64,000 nucleotides of DNA from Anaerolineae bacterium. Lineage in GTDB: Bacteria; Chloroflexota; Anaerolineae; Aggregatilineales; Phototrophicaceae. The notes under the pieces are model-generated. The model worked only from the letters and a program-made list of their open reading frames with translations, was not told where the DNA came from and did no database searches. The stretch lies in NCBI GenBank assembly GCA_022823165.1, contig JAJDXR010000070.1, forward strand, positions 227,706-291,705. The letters are read 5' to 3'. The translations under genes were made by a program, and so were the position numbers. How positions within the stretch are numbered: position 1 is the first letter of the stretch; the number at the start of each line of letters is the position of its first letter. This document shows, one piece after another, positions 8,656 through 17,028 of this stretch.

Positions 8656-8850
8656 AACCACAGAGGGTCACGTAGACATAGACCTACACCACAGAGAGCA
8701 AAGAGGAAATGCCCTCTGGTGAAATCAACTCTACCCGCCTTATACTTTCGACTGGAATCCCGCATCGGGGCAAACAGACTGTTGCCGATTGACGAAACGA
8801 TGTACAAGAGCTTGTCCAGACCTTTGTGTCTTTGTGGTGAAAGAAATCTG
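8656..8850. repeat. Inverted pair of 'accacagag' arms
   Basis: The left arm (aaccacagaggg near 8656, with a second accacagag near 8694) and the right arm (ctttgtgtctttgtggtga near 8823-8842) face each other across about 150 bases. The same motif is the core of the larger repeats at 13101, 21785 and 63757, and another facing pair occurs at 51893-52066. This fills most of the 232-base gap before the HD gene. Confidence 0.55.
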
Positions 8851-8893
8851 AAGCGACGGCCCCAGAAATTGGCCGCAATAGAGGAGAATAATC

Positions 8894-9469
8894 TTGGAGC
8901 GACAAACAGCCTACGACATCGTCTGCGAATTTGTGCAATCGGAATCGCTGCGCAAGCACATGCTGGCGGTCGAGTTCGCCATGCGCGAATACGCCCGCCA
9001 TTATGACGAAGACCCCGAGGCCTGGGGCTTGGTCGGCTTGCTGCACGATTTTGACTGGGAGATTCATCCGTCGCTGGAGCAGCATCCTATGGACGGCGCG
9101 CCGATCTTGCGCGAGCGCGGATTGGGCGAGGAAGATATCCGCACGATATTGAGCCATGGACCGCTAGCGGCTGATGATCGCGTGACGCTGCGGGACAAAG
9201 CGCTCTACGCGGTTGACGAGCTGACCGGCTTGATCACGGCGGTGGCGCTGGTGCGGCCCAGCAAAGACATCCGCGATGTCAAAGTCAGGAGCATTCGCAA
9301 GAAATGGAAAGACAAAGCCTTCGCCGCCGGCGTCAACCGGCAAGATGTGATTGACGGCTGCGCGGTTTTGGGCGTGGATGTCTGGGACTTTCATATTCCG
9401 CTGGTACTCAAAGCCATGCAAGATCAGGCCGCCGAGCTGGGGCTTGACGGCCTGAAGGCGAGAGCTTAA
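8894..9469 (+). CDS. HD-domain phosphohydrolase family protein
   Basis: 191-residue protein with a metal-dependent HD fold: KHMLAVEFAMREYA supplies the first His, GLLHDFDWE the HD pair, EQHPMDGAP another His, and ILSHGP a later one. Related small HD proteins hydrolyse phosphate esters or nucleotides, but the substrate here is unknown. Translation is read from TTG at 8894 because GAGGAG (8881-8886) lies seven bases upstream and no ATG is as well placed. The stop overlaps the stop of the convergent transpeptidase gene. Confidence 0.78.
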   Translation: MERQTAYDIVCEFVQSESLRKHMLAVEFAMREYARHYDEDPEAWGLVGLLHDFDWEIHPSLEQHPMDGAPILRERGLGEEDIRTILSHGPLAADDRVTLRDKALYAVDELTGLITAVALVRPSKDIRDVKVRSIRKKWKDKAFAAGVNRQDVIDGCAVLGVDVWDFHIPLVLKAMQDQAAELGLDGLKARA

Positions 9470-10629
9470 TTGCGCACGTGAACCGGCGTGCCCAGCGGCG
9501 CGAATTCCCAGAACCATTTGGCGTCTTCGTTCGTGAGATTCACGCAGCCATGGCTCATCGGCGTACCAAACATCGTATGCCACCAGGTGCCGTGTATGGC
9601 GTAACCGCGTATGAAATACATCGGCCATTCCACATTGTCCAGGCTGTAGCCGGGACCGCTCATGGTCTGAGAGCGGAACTTTAGATAGATCTCATAGTCG
9701 CCCAGCACCGTCGGCGTAAGCATTTTACCGCTTGACATTAGCGCCCGCTTCTGTAAAACGCCATTTTCATAGGCGTAAATGGATTGCCTGTTCAGCTCGA
9801 TTACGATCTCGCGGCCCACCCCAACCCGCGGTCCAGGGTGATGGTTGGTGGTATAGAAGAGCTTGTAATTCGAGTGGTTTGGCAGGTAGCCAAGGTACTG
9901 CGCGAATGAAGGGATTCGCAGCGCTTGCCCAGTATGCAGGACGTAGGGAGGGCTGATATTGTTGTGCTCGGCGAGGATCATCCATTCCAAGTCGAAGCGT
10001 ACGCCGAGCTCCGTTAGGTATTCGCCCCGGCGCACGATATATTCTTGCAGCCCGCCGGCGAATTGAGCTTGCGCGGCTGCCGATGCGGTTATGTGGCTCG
10101 CTGGAGCCTGCGCCGGAACCGTTTGAGCTGGCGCTGAGGCGGCTGTTGCTGGTTCGGACACGGCTGTTGCTGGTTCGGACGCGGCTGGCGGCTCTGGCGC
10201 TTCCCGGATATTTAGGTTCAGCGTTAAGCCGGAGTGGATTAAATGCGGGTCTGTGATGCCATTGGCGCTCATCAGCTCCTCTGCCGTAAGCCCGAAGCGA
10301 TTGGCAATGCTGAACATGGTGTCGCCGCGTTGGACTGTGTACGTTCCAGCCGCCCTCGGCGGGCTGAAACTGCTCGCTGCTCTTGGGATACCGGGGCGCC
10401 CGCCTGCCGGTATGTTCAGCAACTGCCAACTGTAAATGGTGTGGGCGTCCTCTAAATTGTTGAGCGCCGCGAGTTGCTCAACAGAGACGCCGTATTGCTG
10501 GGCGATCACCGCCAGCGTCTCGCCCGGCTGGATGATATGAACCGAAACGGTCGCTCCTACGGCATTGACAGCAAGGACTGCCATCAGGATGGTCAAGAAT
10601 GTAAGCGCCAAACTTCGGAAGACAGCCAT
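9466..10629 (-). CDS. LysM-repeat L,D-transpeptidase (YkuD domain), secreted
   Basis: 387-residue exported protein predicted to cross-link or modify peptidoglycan. A signal-anchor segment (MAVFRSLALTFLTILMAV) is followed by three LysM modules (IIQPGETLAVIAQQYGV; YTVQRGDTMFSIANRFGL; YIVRRGEYLTELGVRFDL). A Pro/Ala/Ser-rich linker with repeated AASEPATAVSEPA units lies between the second and third. The C-terminal YkuD domain ends with the catalytic signature SHGCVNLTNED, preceded by HGTWWH. The start at 10629 is chosen over ATGs at 10644 and 10653 because GAGGAGG lies seven bases upstream. It implies a murein-containing envelope. Confidence 0.92.
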   Translation of the reverse strand: MAVFRSLALTFLTILMAVLAVNAVGATVSVHIIQPGETLAVIAQQYGVSVEQLAALNNLEDAHTIYSWQLLNIPAGGRPGIPRAASSFSPPRAAGTYTVQRGDTMFSIANRFGLTAEELMSANGITDPHLIHSGLTLNLNIREAPEPPAASEPATAVSEPATAASAPAQTVPAQAPASHITASAAAQAQFAGGLQEYIVRRGEYLTELGVRFDLEWMILAEHNNISPPYVLHTGQALRIPSFAQYLGYLPNHSNYKLFYTTNHHPGPRVGVGREIVIELNRQSIYAYENGVLQKRALMSSGKMLTPTVLGDYEIYLKFRSQTMSGPGYSLDNVEWPMYFIRGYAIHGTWWHTMFGTPMSHGCVNLTNEDAKWFWEFAPLGTPVHVRN

Positions 10630-10943
10630 TTTGAGCCTCCTCATGGTCGTCATACGCTTGACGATAACGCGACATTACCGCAAAATTTGGCGCTGGCGAA
10701 ACGCGCTATTTTGAATTGAAGCGAGCTTATTTTGCCTGTAGAATCAAATCATTCTGCGAGGCGAAGCGCCTTAACCCTAGTGTTTGCGCCAGATTGAAGG
10801 CGCCCGTGCCCGTGATGTCTATTGAATTGTTGGGCTGGTCGCAGCTGATAAGCGTAGGAGAGGCGTTGGCTGATCGTGTGGCAAGCGTCTAAAATTGCGT
10901 GTACACTCTCTGGCGCGGCGACATTAAAGCGGGAGGACTCACG
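10630..10943. other. Divergent intergenic region
   Basis: About 310 bases separate two diverging genes and must hold promoters for both. No clear -35/-10 pair or repeat was recognised. GGGAGG at 10931-10936 is the ribosome-binding site of the downstream secreted protein. Confidence 0.35.
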
Positions 10944-13073
10944 ATGTCCGTAATCATACAGAGCAGGCGGCTTACCTGCATGTGGCTGGCGCTGTCGCTG
11001 AGTCTCGTACTTCTGATTGCGTCCCCGGCTGTGGGGCAAGATGGCGGCCGCAATCTGGCCGCGGGCAGCGTACTGTCCGGCTCGCTAAGCGCCGACGCGG
11101 GCGCAATCACTTACGTATTTGACGCGCCGGCCAATAGCAGCGCCGTACTTACGCTTGACAATGTGGCGGGCGGCCGGCTGTCGCTCAACCTCAGCGACAT
11201 AAACGGCAATACGCTTGGGCAGGCCAGCGCCGGAGGCGAGGCCGCTTCGTCCGCGCAACTTGAAGCCGCTATCGCCAGCGGCGGTCGCTACATTGTTTTC
11301 GTTTATTTTGCGCCGGGCAGCGCCGCGGCAGACACTTCCTTTGATCTGGGCTTGGAAGTGTCGCTTGCGGAAAGCGCGGCTGTGGCGGATGCTGAGGCGG
11401 TAGTGCCGGCTCAGCTATTGCTGGGCGCGGGCATCGAAGTGAGCTTGTCTTGGACGGGCGCGGCCGATCTTAACCTGGAAGTGCGCGACCCCGCGGGACG
11501 GACCTTGTTTTGGAATTCCCGCTCGACCGACAACGGCGGCAGCTTCGGTTTTGACGCCAACGGCTTGTGCGCGGTGATTAGCGAAAATCCAGAAGAAGCC
11601 GCGACCTGGCAGCCCGGATTCTTACCTACCGGCAGTTATGAGATCATCATCTATTATGAGCAGGCTTGCGATCCACTGACGGCCTCCGTGCCCTTTAGTG
11701 TGGATGTGGTGGTCGATGGCCTACTCAGCGGCACGATCACGGATACGCTGAGGCCCGGCGTATTGGGTCAGCAGAATGTCTATGTGGCGCGATTTGAAGT
11801 GGGCGCGGGAGGCGCGACGACTGTTGTGCCCGGCAGCGCTTTTCCGCCCTCCAGCGTGACAGTGCTGCCCGGCTCCTTTGACCTGGCGTCGCAAGTCGCG
11901 ACGCCTGTCGCGCGCGAGGTGGCGGTCGTGGGCGAGATCACAAATGCCCGGCCCTTTATCGCTTATTCCTTTGAAGGCGTCGCCAACGAATTGATCACGG
12001 TTGATATGCAGGCGACCGGGGGCAGCCTGGATACGCTGCTGCAAATTGTCGACCCGGCTGGAAGCGTGGTTGATGTCAATGACGATGCCGTATTAGGCGA
12101 AACGACGGATTCCCGCATATCGGACGCGCGTTTGTTGAGCAGCGGCAGGTATACCATCATTGCTTCGCGTTATGGCAAGGAAGCGGGCGGCACGGTGGGT
12201 CCATTCCAGCTTACTTTAAGCGGACCGTCCGGGACGGCGGCGCCGCAAGCCAGCGCGCTAAATCTGCCGCAGGGTGATATCGAGGTCAGCTTGTTCTGGA
12301 GCACCGGCGCGGACCTGCAGCTCCTGGTTCGCGATCCGGCCGGTGAATCAGTCTTTGATGACAATCCGCTGGCGACGAGCGGCGGCATCTTGCAAGAGGC
12401 CGGCAATGTCAATTGCGAGCCGGCGGCCAGCGGCGCGCCGGTATCCTATGTCTATTGGCCCGAGGGATTCTTAAGGCCCGGCACTTACGAAGTGGAAGTC
12501 TGGTATCAGAATCCCTGCGCCGATTTTCCGCCGCCGGTGAACTTTACGCTGCAGATTGAGGTCAATGACATCGTGATCGCGCGTATGCGACATCTGCCAC
12601 AGCCAGACCAACGCCTGGTCACCAACTTTACCGTGCAGCCATCCGGCTTTGCGCTGGTGGGCGAAGGCGGCTTTATCGACGCCGGCAGCGCCACGCTGGA
12701 CTATCAGGCGGCCGCGCTGGATGCCCCGGCGATAGCGAGCGGAACAGCGGTCACGGGTACGATTTCGCCCGGCAATACCTTTGATGTCTATCAATTTGAT
12801 GGCGTCGCCGGCGAGACCGTGACCATCGCTATGCGCGCCGTGACCTTCGCCTTGGACACGAATCTGTATTTGATTGGCCCGAGCGGTCGCGAGCTGATCG
12901 CGAATGACGATGGCGACCCGGCCGCGCTGGGCTTGGCCGGCCGAAGCACCGATTCGCTGATCGGCGGCTACACGTTGCCGGAGAATGGACCCTACACGAT
13001 CATCGCCACGCGCTACGGGAATCAATACGGCGGCACCATCGGCGTGTATGAATTATCGCTGACGAAGACTTAA
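10944..13073 (+). CDS. Large secreted protein with repeated pre-peptidase C-terminal-like domains
   Basis: 709-residue exported protein with no enzyme domain recognised. A signal peptide (hydrophobic LSLSLVLLIASPAVGQ) is followed by alternating beta-sandwich modules. One type resembles pre-peptidase C-terminal (PPC) domains, for example ARPFIAYSFEGVANELIT ... DTLLQIVDPAG, and DVYQFDGVAGETVT ... DTNLYLIGPSG. The other is present twice: EVSLSWTGAADLNLEVRDPAG and EVSLFWSTGADLQLLVRDPAG, each followed by a Cys-containing GTYE/GSYE strand. The protein thus looks built by duplication, suiting surface binding or adhesion (inference). The ATG at 10944 has GGGAGG just upstream and yields a proper signal peptide; a GTG at 10899 is less likely. 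Confidence 0.72.
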   Translation: MSVIIQSRRLTCMWLALSLSLVLLIASPAVGQDGGRNLAAGSVLSGSLSADAGAITYVFDAPANSSAVLTLDNVAGGRLSLNLSDINGNTLGQASAGGEAASSAQLEAAIASGGRYIVFVYFAPGSAAADTSFDLGLEVSLAESAAVADAEAVVPAQLLLGAGIEVSLSWTGAADLNLEVRDPAGRTLFWNSRSTDNGGSFGFDANGLCAVISENPEEAATWQPGFLPTGSYEIIIYYEQACDPLTASVPFSVDVVVDGLLSGTITDTLRPGVLGQQNVYVARFEVGAGGATTVVPGSAFPPSSVTVLPGSFDLASQVATPVAREVAVVGEITNARPFIAYSFEGVANELITVDMQATGGSLDTLLQIVDPAGSVVDVNDDAVLGETTDSRISDARLLSSGRYTIIASRYGKEAGGTVGPFQLTLSGPSGTAAPQASALNLPQGDIEVSLFWSTGADLQLLVRDPAGESVFDDNPLATSGGILQEAGNVNCEPAASGAPVSYVYWPEGFLRPGTYEVEVWYQNPCADFPPPVNFTLQIEVNDIVIARMRHLPQPDQRLVTNFTVQPSGFALVGEGGFIDAGSATLDYQAAALDAPAIASGTAVTGTISPGNTFDVYQFDGVAGETVTIAMRAVTFALDTNLYLIGPSGRELIANDDGDPAALGLAGRSTDSLIGGYTLPENGPYTIIATRYGNQYGGTIGVYELSLTKT

Positions 13074-13100
13074 CATCGCGAAGGCCGCCGCCAACGTTGG

Positions 13101-13236
13101 AGAGTGGCAATCTTGGTGGATATTTCCTGAATGCCGAGCTTGGCGCAGGTTAATTCACCACAGAGACACAGAGGGCACAGAGATTTTTCGTTGGGTCAAA
13201 GGGAAACCGCATCCAATACAATTGACGCTTCCAGGG
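13101..13236. repeat. Dispersed ~150-bp repeat, copy 1
   Basis: Shares long near-identical blocks with 21785-21943 and 63757-63830: atcttggtggatatttcc, the ttaattcaccacagagacac core, and (with the second copy) gggaaaccgcatcca. Its ends are degenerate compared with the clean inverted ends seen in the other copies. Confidence 0.8.
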
Positions 13237-13317
13237 TTGAGCCGGCTTTACAATGTCGGCCGGCTTTGATATGATGCGCTGCGGCTGTCGGCTTGAGACA
13301 TACGAAAGTTAAACTAA

Positions 13318-14010
13318 ATGAACCGCGGTGTGCTAATCCTATGGTGTCTGTTCGCGGCTTTGGCGCTCGCCGCCTGTTCCGCTGACATCAACTTGCTGGA
13401 TGAAACGAAACTGAGCGACACCAGCTTGATCAGCGGCGACCCCTGTGAGGCGCCCTGCTGGAACGGCATAATCCCCGGCGAAACGCGTTATCGCGATGCC
13501 AAGCTCATCATCGAAGGCGACGATCGCTACCAGATTTCCGACGAACCGTCGCCGGAAGACGGCAGCAGCGAGCGGCGTTTCACATTTAAGGAAGGCGAGA
13601 ACCCCGCCTGTTGCCAGGTAGCCAGCCTTGATGGCGAGACGGTGTCTAATATCTTACTGCAGACCGCGCCAATCATGAACTTCGGCGCCGTTTACGATGT
13701 CTATGGCGAGCCTGATTATCTGGCTGGTGAGCAGGTCAACGATGAGCAAGGCTATATGGCGCTGGTCTACAGCGATCTGCGGCTTATCCTCTACGCCTTC
13801 GTCGCCAATCCGCCGACCGGGGCAATTTCGGTAAGCAGCCAGATTATCGGCACGATGTACCTGGACGAGGCGGATGCGCAGAAATTGCTGACTTGCGCCA
13901 GTCTGTACCATTGGCAGGGTTTTCAGGATTTTACCAGTTACGTTGAGCGTGAATTCGACTATGTTGGCGAGGGCGTCGGCGACGAAGCCATTTGTCCGAC
14001 GAATCAATAG
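13318..14010 (+). CDS. Putative lipoprotein of unknown function
   Basis: 230-residue exported protein with a lipoprotein signal peptide: hydrophobic LILWCLFAALALAAC ending in an ALAAC lipobox, so Cys20 should be lipidated and anchor it outside the membrane. The mature part contains four early Cys residues (GDPCEAPCWNG and ENPACCQVA). No known domain is recognised. PCEAPCWNGIIPGET resembles an N-terminal pattern seen in uncharacterised Chloroflexota lipoproteins, but this is recollection rather than proof. The ribosome-binding site is weak. It is followed at 54 bases by the S1 protein gene. Confidence 0.62.
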   Translation: MNRGVLILWCLFAALALAACSADINLLDETKLSDTSLISGDPCEAPCWNGIIPGETRYRDAKLIIEGDDRYQISDEPSPEDGSSERRFTFKEGENPACCQVASLDGETVSNILLQTAPIMNFGAVYDVYGEPDYLAGEQVNDEQGYMALVYSDLRLILYAFVANPPTGAISVSSQIIGTMYLDEADAQKLLTCASLYHWQGFQDFTSYVEREFDYVGEGVGDEAICPTNQ

Positions 14011-14063
14011 CGTTTGAAGGTCCGGCCGGCGCAGAATATATCAATTGCAGGAGCGGGAATACA

Positions 14064-14762
14064 ATGGCGGAACAGACAGTGGCGCTGACGGTAGGCGCGG
14101 AAGTCACGGGTAGGGTGAGGCATCTCGGCTTATACGGGGCGTTGGTGGATATCGGCACCGGGCAGGACGCGCTGCTGCATATCTCGCAGCTGGGCGAAAA
14201 GGAAGCGCGCAAATTTGAAGAAGTCGTGCAGCCCGCCAGTGAGATAACGGCTTATGTCTACAAGACTCGTAAAGACGGCCATGTGGCGCTGTCGCTGGAC
14301 AAACCGCCGGCAGTACCCTGGCAGACGATAAAACGCGGCAATACCTATACTGGCCGTGTGATCCGCATTGAGGACTTCGGCGTCTTCGTGGATTTCGGCG
14401 CGGAACGCCCCGGCATGGTGCATGTTTCGGAAATGGCTGACGGCTTCGTCAAGTCGCCCGGCGATGTCGCCTCGGTTGGTCAAGAGGTCGAGGTGCGGGT
14501 CATCAAGAAGAACGGCCGCCCCAGGCAGGTCGATCTGTCGATGAAAGCCGCCGTTGTAGAAATGATAGTAGCAGACGATGACGACGAGGAAGACTTGCCG
14601 ACGGCGATGGCGCAGGCTTTCCAGCGGGCGATGCGCAGCGACGATGCTGAAGGGCCGGCCGAGAGCCGGCCCGAGGCTTCTCGCAGTAACCATCGGGAAA
14701 AACAACGGGAAAAACAAGAAGCAATTTTGCAGCGGACTCTGCGTGGAGCGCAAGAAGCCTGA
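14064..14762 (+). CDS. Protein with two S1 RNA-binding domains
   Basis: 232-residue cytosolic protein likely to bind RNA. The first S1 fold covers residues about 9-80 (GAEVTGRVRHLGLYGALVDI, LLHISQLGE) and the second about 85-160 (YTGRVIRIEDFGVFVDFG, GMVHVSEM). A charged tail rich in Arg, Glu and Lys follows. It is much shorter than ribosomal protein S1 (four to six domains), so it is more like the small S1 accessory proteins of translation or RNA turnover. The ATG at 14064 has GCAGGAG upstream; the upstream in-frame start at 13992 overlaps the lipoprotein gene and adds a non-conserved extension. Confidence 0.8.
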   Translation: MAEQTVALTVGAEVTGRVRHLGLYGALVDIGTGQDALLHISQLGEKEARKFEEVVQPASEITAYVYKTRKDGHVALSLDKPPAVPWQTIKRGNTYTGRVIRIEDFGVFVDFGAERPGMVHVSEMADGFVKSPGDVASVGQEVEVRVIKKNGRPRQVDLSMKAAVVEMIVADDDDEEDLPTAMAQAFQRAMRSDDAEGPAESRPEASRSNHREKQREKQEAILQRTLRGAQEA

Positions 14763-14847
14763 GTCCAGCCAAAGACTTTCATCAAAGTCTTTCAAAGTCT
14801 TAAGTTTATTGGGGAGCGTCGGCGCGATACCTTGCTGATTTCTGGAT

Positions 14848-15312
14848 CTAGACCTCGGCTGCAAAGGTCTCGCGGTAAACGCGCCAGGCGATGGTTAGAA
14901 AGAGCAGCGTAAAGTTTGCCTCGTGGCTCAAGCACCAGGGGCAGAGCGCCTCCAGCAAGAAGAACTGCACATAAACCAGCCACATGGAAAACAGCCAGGC
15001 AAAGAGCCCGATGCCGAAGATGAGCAGGCTGCCGTATTGTTCCAGGAACGAAAGCCTGCGCTCGAATAGCATGACCAGGCCGATGAGCGCGTACACGCCC
15101 AAGCCCAGGTAGGCGATGGGGAGGCCGGCCAACTCGGAATACTGGCTGTTGAGCACTACATTGCAATCAAATGGCCCCGCGTCGACGCAGGCGGCCGGGG
15201 CGGCGGCGAGCTTCAGGTAGCTCAGATAACCGGCGATAATCAAGCCGATTAAGACGAGCAGGAATTGCATCCCGCGCAGTGTTATCCGCTTATGTCCGCG
15301 CGCTGAGTTCAT
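14848..15312 (-). CDS. Vitamin K epoxide reductase (VKOR) family protein
   Basis: 154-residue integral membrane protein with four to five predicted helices, homologous to bacterial VKOR. This protein re-oxidises a DsbA-like partner and passes electrons to quinone, driving disulphide formation outside the cytoplasm. Visible hallmarks are the loop cysteine pair (ACVDAGPFDCNVVLNS), the conserved Ser/Tyr after it (QYSELAGLPIAYLG), and the quinone-side CPWC motif near residue 123. No thioredoxin-like domain is fused, and no DsbA-like gene is next to it. The start at 15312 has GAGG upstream. It lies 13 bases after moeA on the same strand and may be cotranscribed with it. Confidence 0.88.
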   Translation of the reverse strand: MNSARGHKRITLRGMQFLLVLIGLIIAGYLSYLKLAAAPAACVDAGPFDCNVVLNSQYSELAGLPIAYLGLGVYALIGLVMLFERRLSFLEQYGSLLIFGIGLFAWLFSMWLVYVQFFLLEALCPWCLSHEANFTLLFLTIAWRVYRETFAAEV

Positions 15313-15325
15313 GGTAGCCTCACGC

Positions 15326-16585
15326 CTAGTCGAGGTCGCGCAGCAGCAGCACATCCAATACGCTGCCCGCCGGCGCCACAGTCAGACCTTCAGGAATAAC
15401 GGCTAAGCCGTCGGCAAGCACCATGGACATCAGCGCGCCGGAACTTTGTATGCCGGTGGATCGCGCGATGAATCCTTCCGCGCCGCGCTCCAGCGTCACG
15501 CGGTTGTAGCCGCGGCGGCCATCGGAGCCCATGTCAGCGTCAATCCTTGCTTTGACCTTGCGCTGTCTGATGTCGCGTCCGGCGATCTTCGCCAAAGCCG
15601 GGCGAACGAGCACTTCAAAGGTGACCATCGCTGAAACCGGGTTGCCGGGCAGGCCGAAAAAGGGCAGGCCGCGCAGCGTGCCGTAAGCCAGGGGTTTGCC
15701 CGGCCGCATATTGATGCGCCAGAAGTCGATGTCGCCCAATTCGTCCATGACGATCCTGACCAGGTCAGCCGCGCCGACGGATACGCCGGCGGTGCTGATG
15801 ACCATGTCGGGATTGATATCCAGGGCGCGGCGATAGAGTGCGCGGATTGAGTCCAGGCTGTCGTCCGCGATGGGCAGCCGGATGGGAACGCCGCCCGCCT
15901 GCCGCACCAGCCCCGCCAGCGTGTAGCTGTTAGTGTCGCGGATTTGACCGGGTTCGAGGGGCTGGTGGATATCGACCAGCTCGTCGCCGCTGCTGAGAAT
16001 CACGACTTTGGGCCGGCGGATAACCGCGATTTTGGCGCAGCCGATGCCGGCCAACATGCCGATCTCGGCGGGTCCGATGGTCGTTCTCGCTGGCATCACC
16101 CTGGCGCCCGCGGCGATGTTTTCACCGGCGCGGCGAATGTTTTCCCCGGGGCGCAGGCAGCGAAAGAGCTGTACCTGCTTGGGCGGGGCGGCGCTGTCTC
16201 CTTTTTGCCCGTCATCTTGCCAGTCATCGTCGGTGTCCTCAACCGGGATGACGGCGTCGGCGCCGGCGGGAAGGGGAGCGCCGGTCATGATGCGCGCGGC
16301 CTGGCCTCGCTGAAGTCCTGCGCTGGGCGCGCTGCCGGCCAGGATGTCCATGGCTACGGGCAGCGTAATTGGGTGGGCGCGGCTTGCTTGCTTGCTGTCT
16401 TCGCTATAGAGGGCGTAGCCGTCCATAGCCGAGTTGTCGAAGGGCGGCAGGTCAATGGGGGAGACGATGTCCTGGGCGATGACGCGGCCCTGAGCTTCGG
16501 CTAAGGAGACCGTCTCGGCCGCCAGCGTTTTCACGCTCGCCAGTATATTTTCCGCGGCCGTATCCACGTTGAGCAGATGGCTCAT
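15326..16585 (-). CDS. moeA: Molybdopterin molybdenumtransferase MoeA
   Basis: 419-residue enzyme that inserts molybdate into adenylylated molybdopterin, the last step of molybdenum cofactor synthesis. The expected sections are visible: N-terminal MoeA region with PPFDNSAMDGYAL, AGSAPSAGLQRGQAARIMTGAPLP, and the MPT-binding MogA-like domain with LSSGDELVD, DTNSYTLAG, STAGVSVGAAD and FFGLPGNPVSAMVTFE. A C-terminal domain of about 75 residues follows. The start at 16585 gives a normal N-terminus; the frame continues upstream without recognisable similarity. Other cofactor genes (moaC, moaDE) lie 20 kb away at 35-36.5 kb. Confidence 0.95.
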   Translation of the reverse strand: MSHLLNVDTAAENILASVKTLAAETVSLAEAQGRVIAQDIVSPIDLPPFDNSAMDGYALYSEDSKQASRAHPITLPVAMDILAGSAPSAGLQRGQAARIMTGAPLPAGADAVIPVEDTDDDWQDDGQKGDSAAPPKQVQLFRCLRPGENIRRAGENIAAGARVMPARTTIGPAEIGMLAGIGCAKIAVIRRPKVVILSSGDELVDIHQPLEPGQIRDTNSYTLAGLVRQAGGVPIRLPIADDSLDSIRALYRRALDINPDMVISTAGVSVGAADLVRIVMDELGDIDFWRINMRPGKPLAYGTLRGLPFFGLPGNPVSAMVTFEVLVRPALAKIAGRDIRQRKVKARIDADMGSDGRRGYNRVTLERGAEGFIARSTGIQSSGALMSMVLADGLAVIPEGLTVAPAGSVLDVLLLRDLD

Positions 16586-16777
16586 TTGCCCGCCCCCGAG
16601 TGTATCTTTCCGGCGCGAATTATAGCATAGATTTGCCGGGCGCTTGCGCGGCGATTTGTAGACACCGGAAAAGCCAGTGGATAGAAGTTCCAAGTCTGTG
16701 ATGTTCGCGTTCAAAGGGCGACTGGCAATTTCCCGTGTTTATGGGGGCGAAGCAGCTACAATTGTTGGTGAATGAAC

Positions 16778-16803
16778 GGGTGACCTGATAGGTCGCCCCT
16801 GCA
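16778..16803. repeat. Short dispersed palindrome (variant)
   Basis: GGGTGACCT-GAT-AGGTCGCCCC followed by TGC. This is a compensated variant of the GGGCGAGCC palindrome family, with both arms changed so that pairing is preserved. It lies in the 440-base gap between moeA and rpoC. Confidence 0.65.
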
Positions 16804-16841
16804 TGTTTTCCCCGAATAACGGGCGACTTTAAGGACGTGTC

Positions 16842-16870
16842 TTGACAAATCGGTCAGGCTGGCTTACAAT
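16842..16870 (+). promoter_or_regulatory. Strong sigma-70 promoter driving rpoC
   Basis: A perfect -35 box TTGACA (16842-16847) and the near-perfect -10 box TACAAT (16865-16870) are spaced by exactly 17 bases. Transcription would start near 16877, giving a leader of about 150 bases before rpoC. Confidence 0.78.
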
Positions 16871-16916
16871 CCCGCGCGATGGGAAATCGCTAATAGTCCA
16901 GGATTGGGAAAGGGCT

Positions 16917-16946
16917 CAGAAGCTGCGCCTTCTGCGGTTCTTTTTG
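16917..16946 (+). promoter_or_regulatory. Leader hairpin with T tract upstream of rpoC
   Basis: CAGAAG (16917-16922) pairs perfectly with CTTCTG (16929-16934) around a six-base loop and is followed by TTCTTTTT (16938-16945). It looks like a weak intrinsic terminator or attenuator inside the rpoC leader; regulation by it is an inference. Confidence 0.4.
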
Positions 16947-17028
16947 TAATTCAAAGGTGATAGTGATCATATTTCATCAGGTCATCAATCTTCAACCAAA
17001 AGATTCATAGCGCATAGGAGGTTACGCC

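Noticed and set aside
10630..10943. tRNA or small RNA gene in the gap
   Set aside because: No cloverleaf or other convincing conserved structure could be recognised by eye.
13101..13236. CRISPR array
   Set aside because: The repeats are dispersed over the window, not in tandem with regular spacers, and no cas gene is present.
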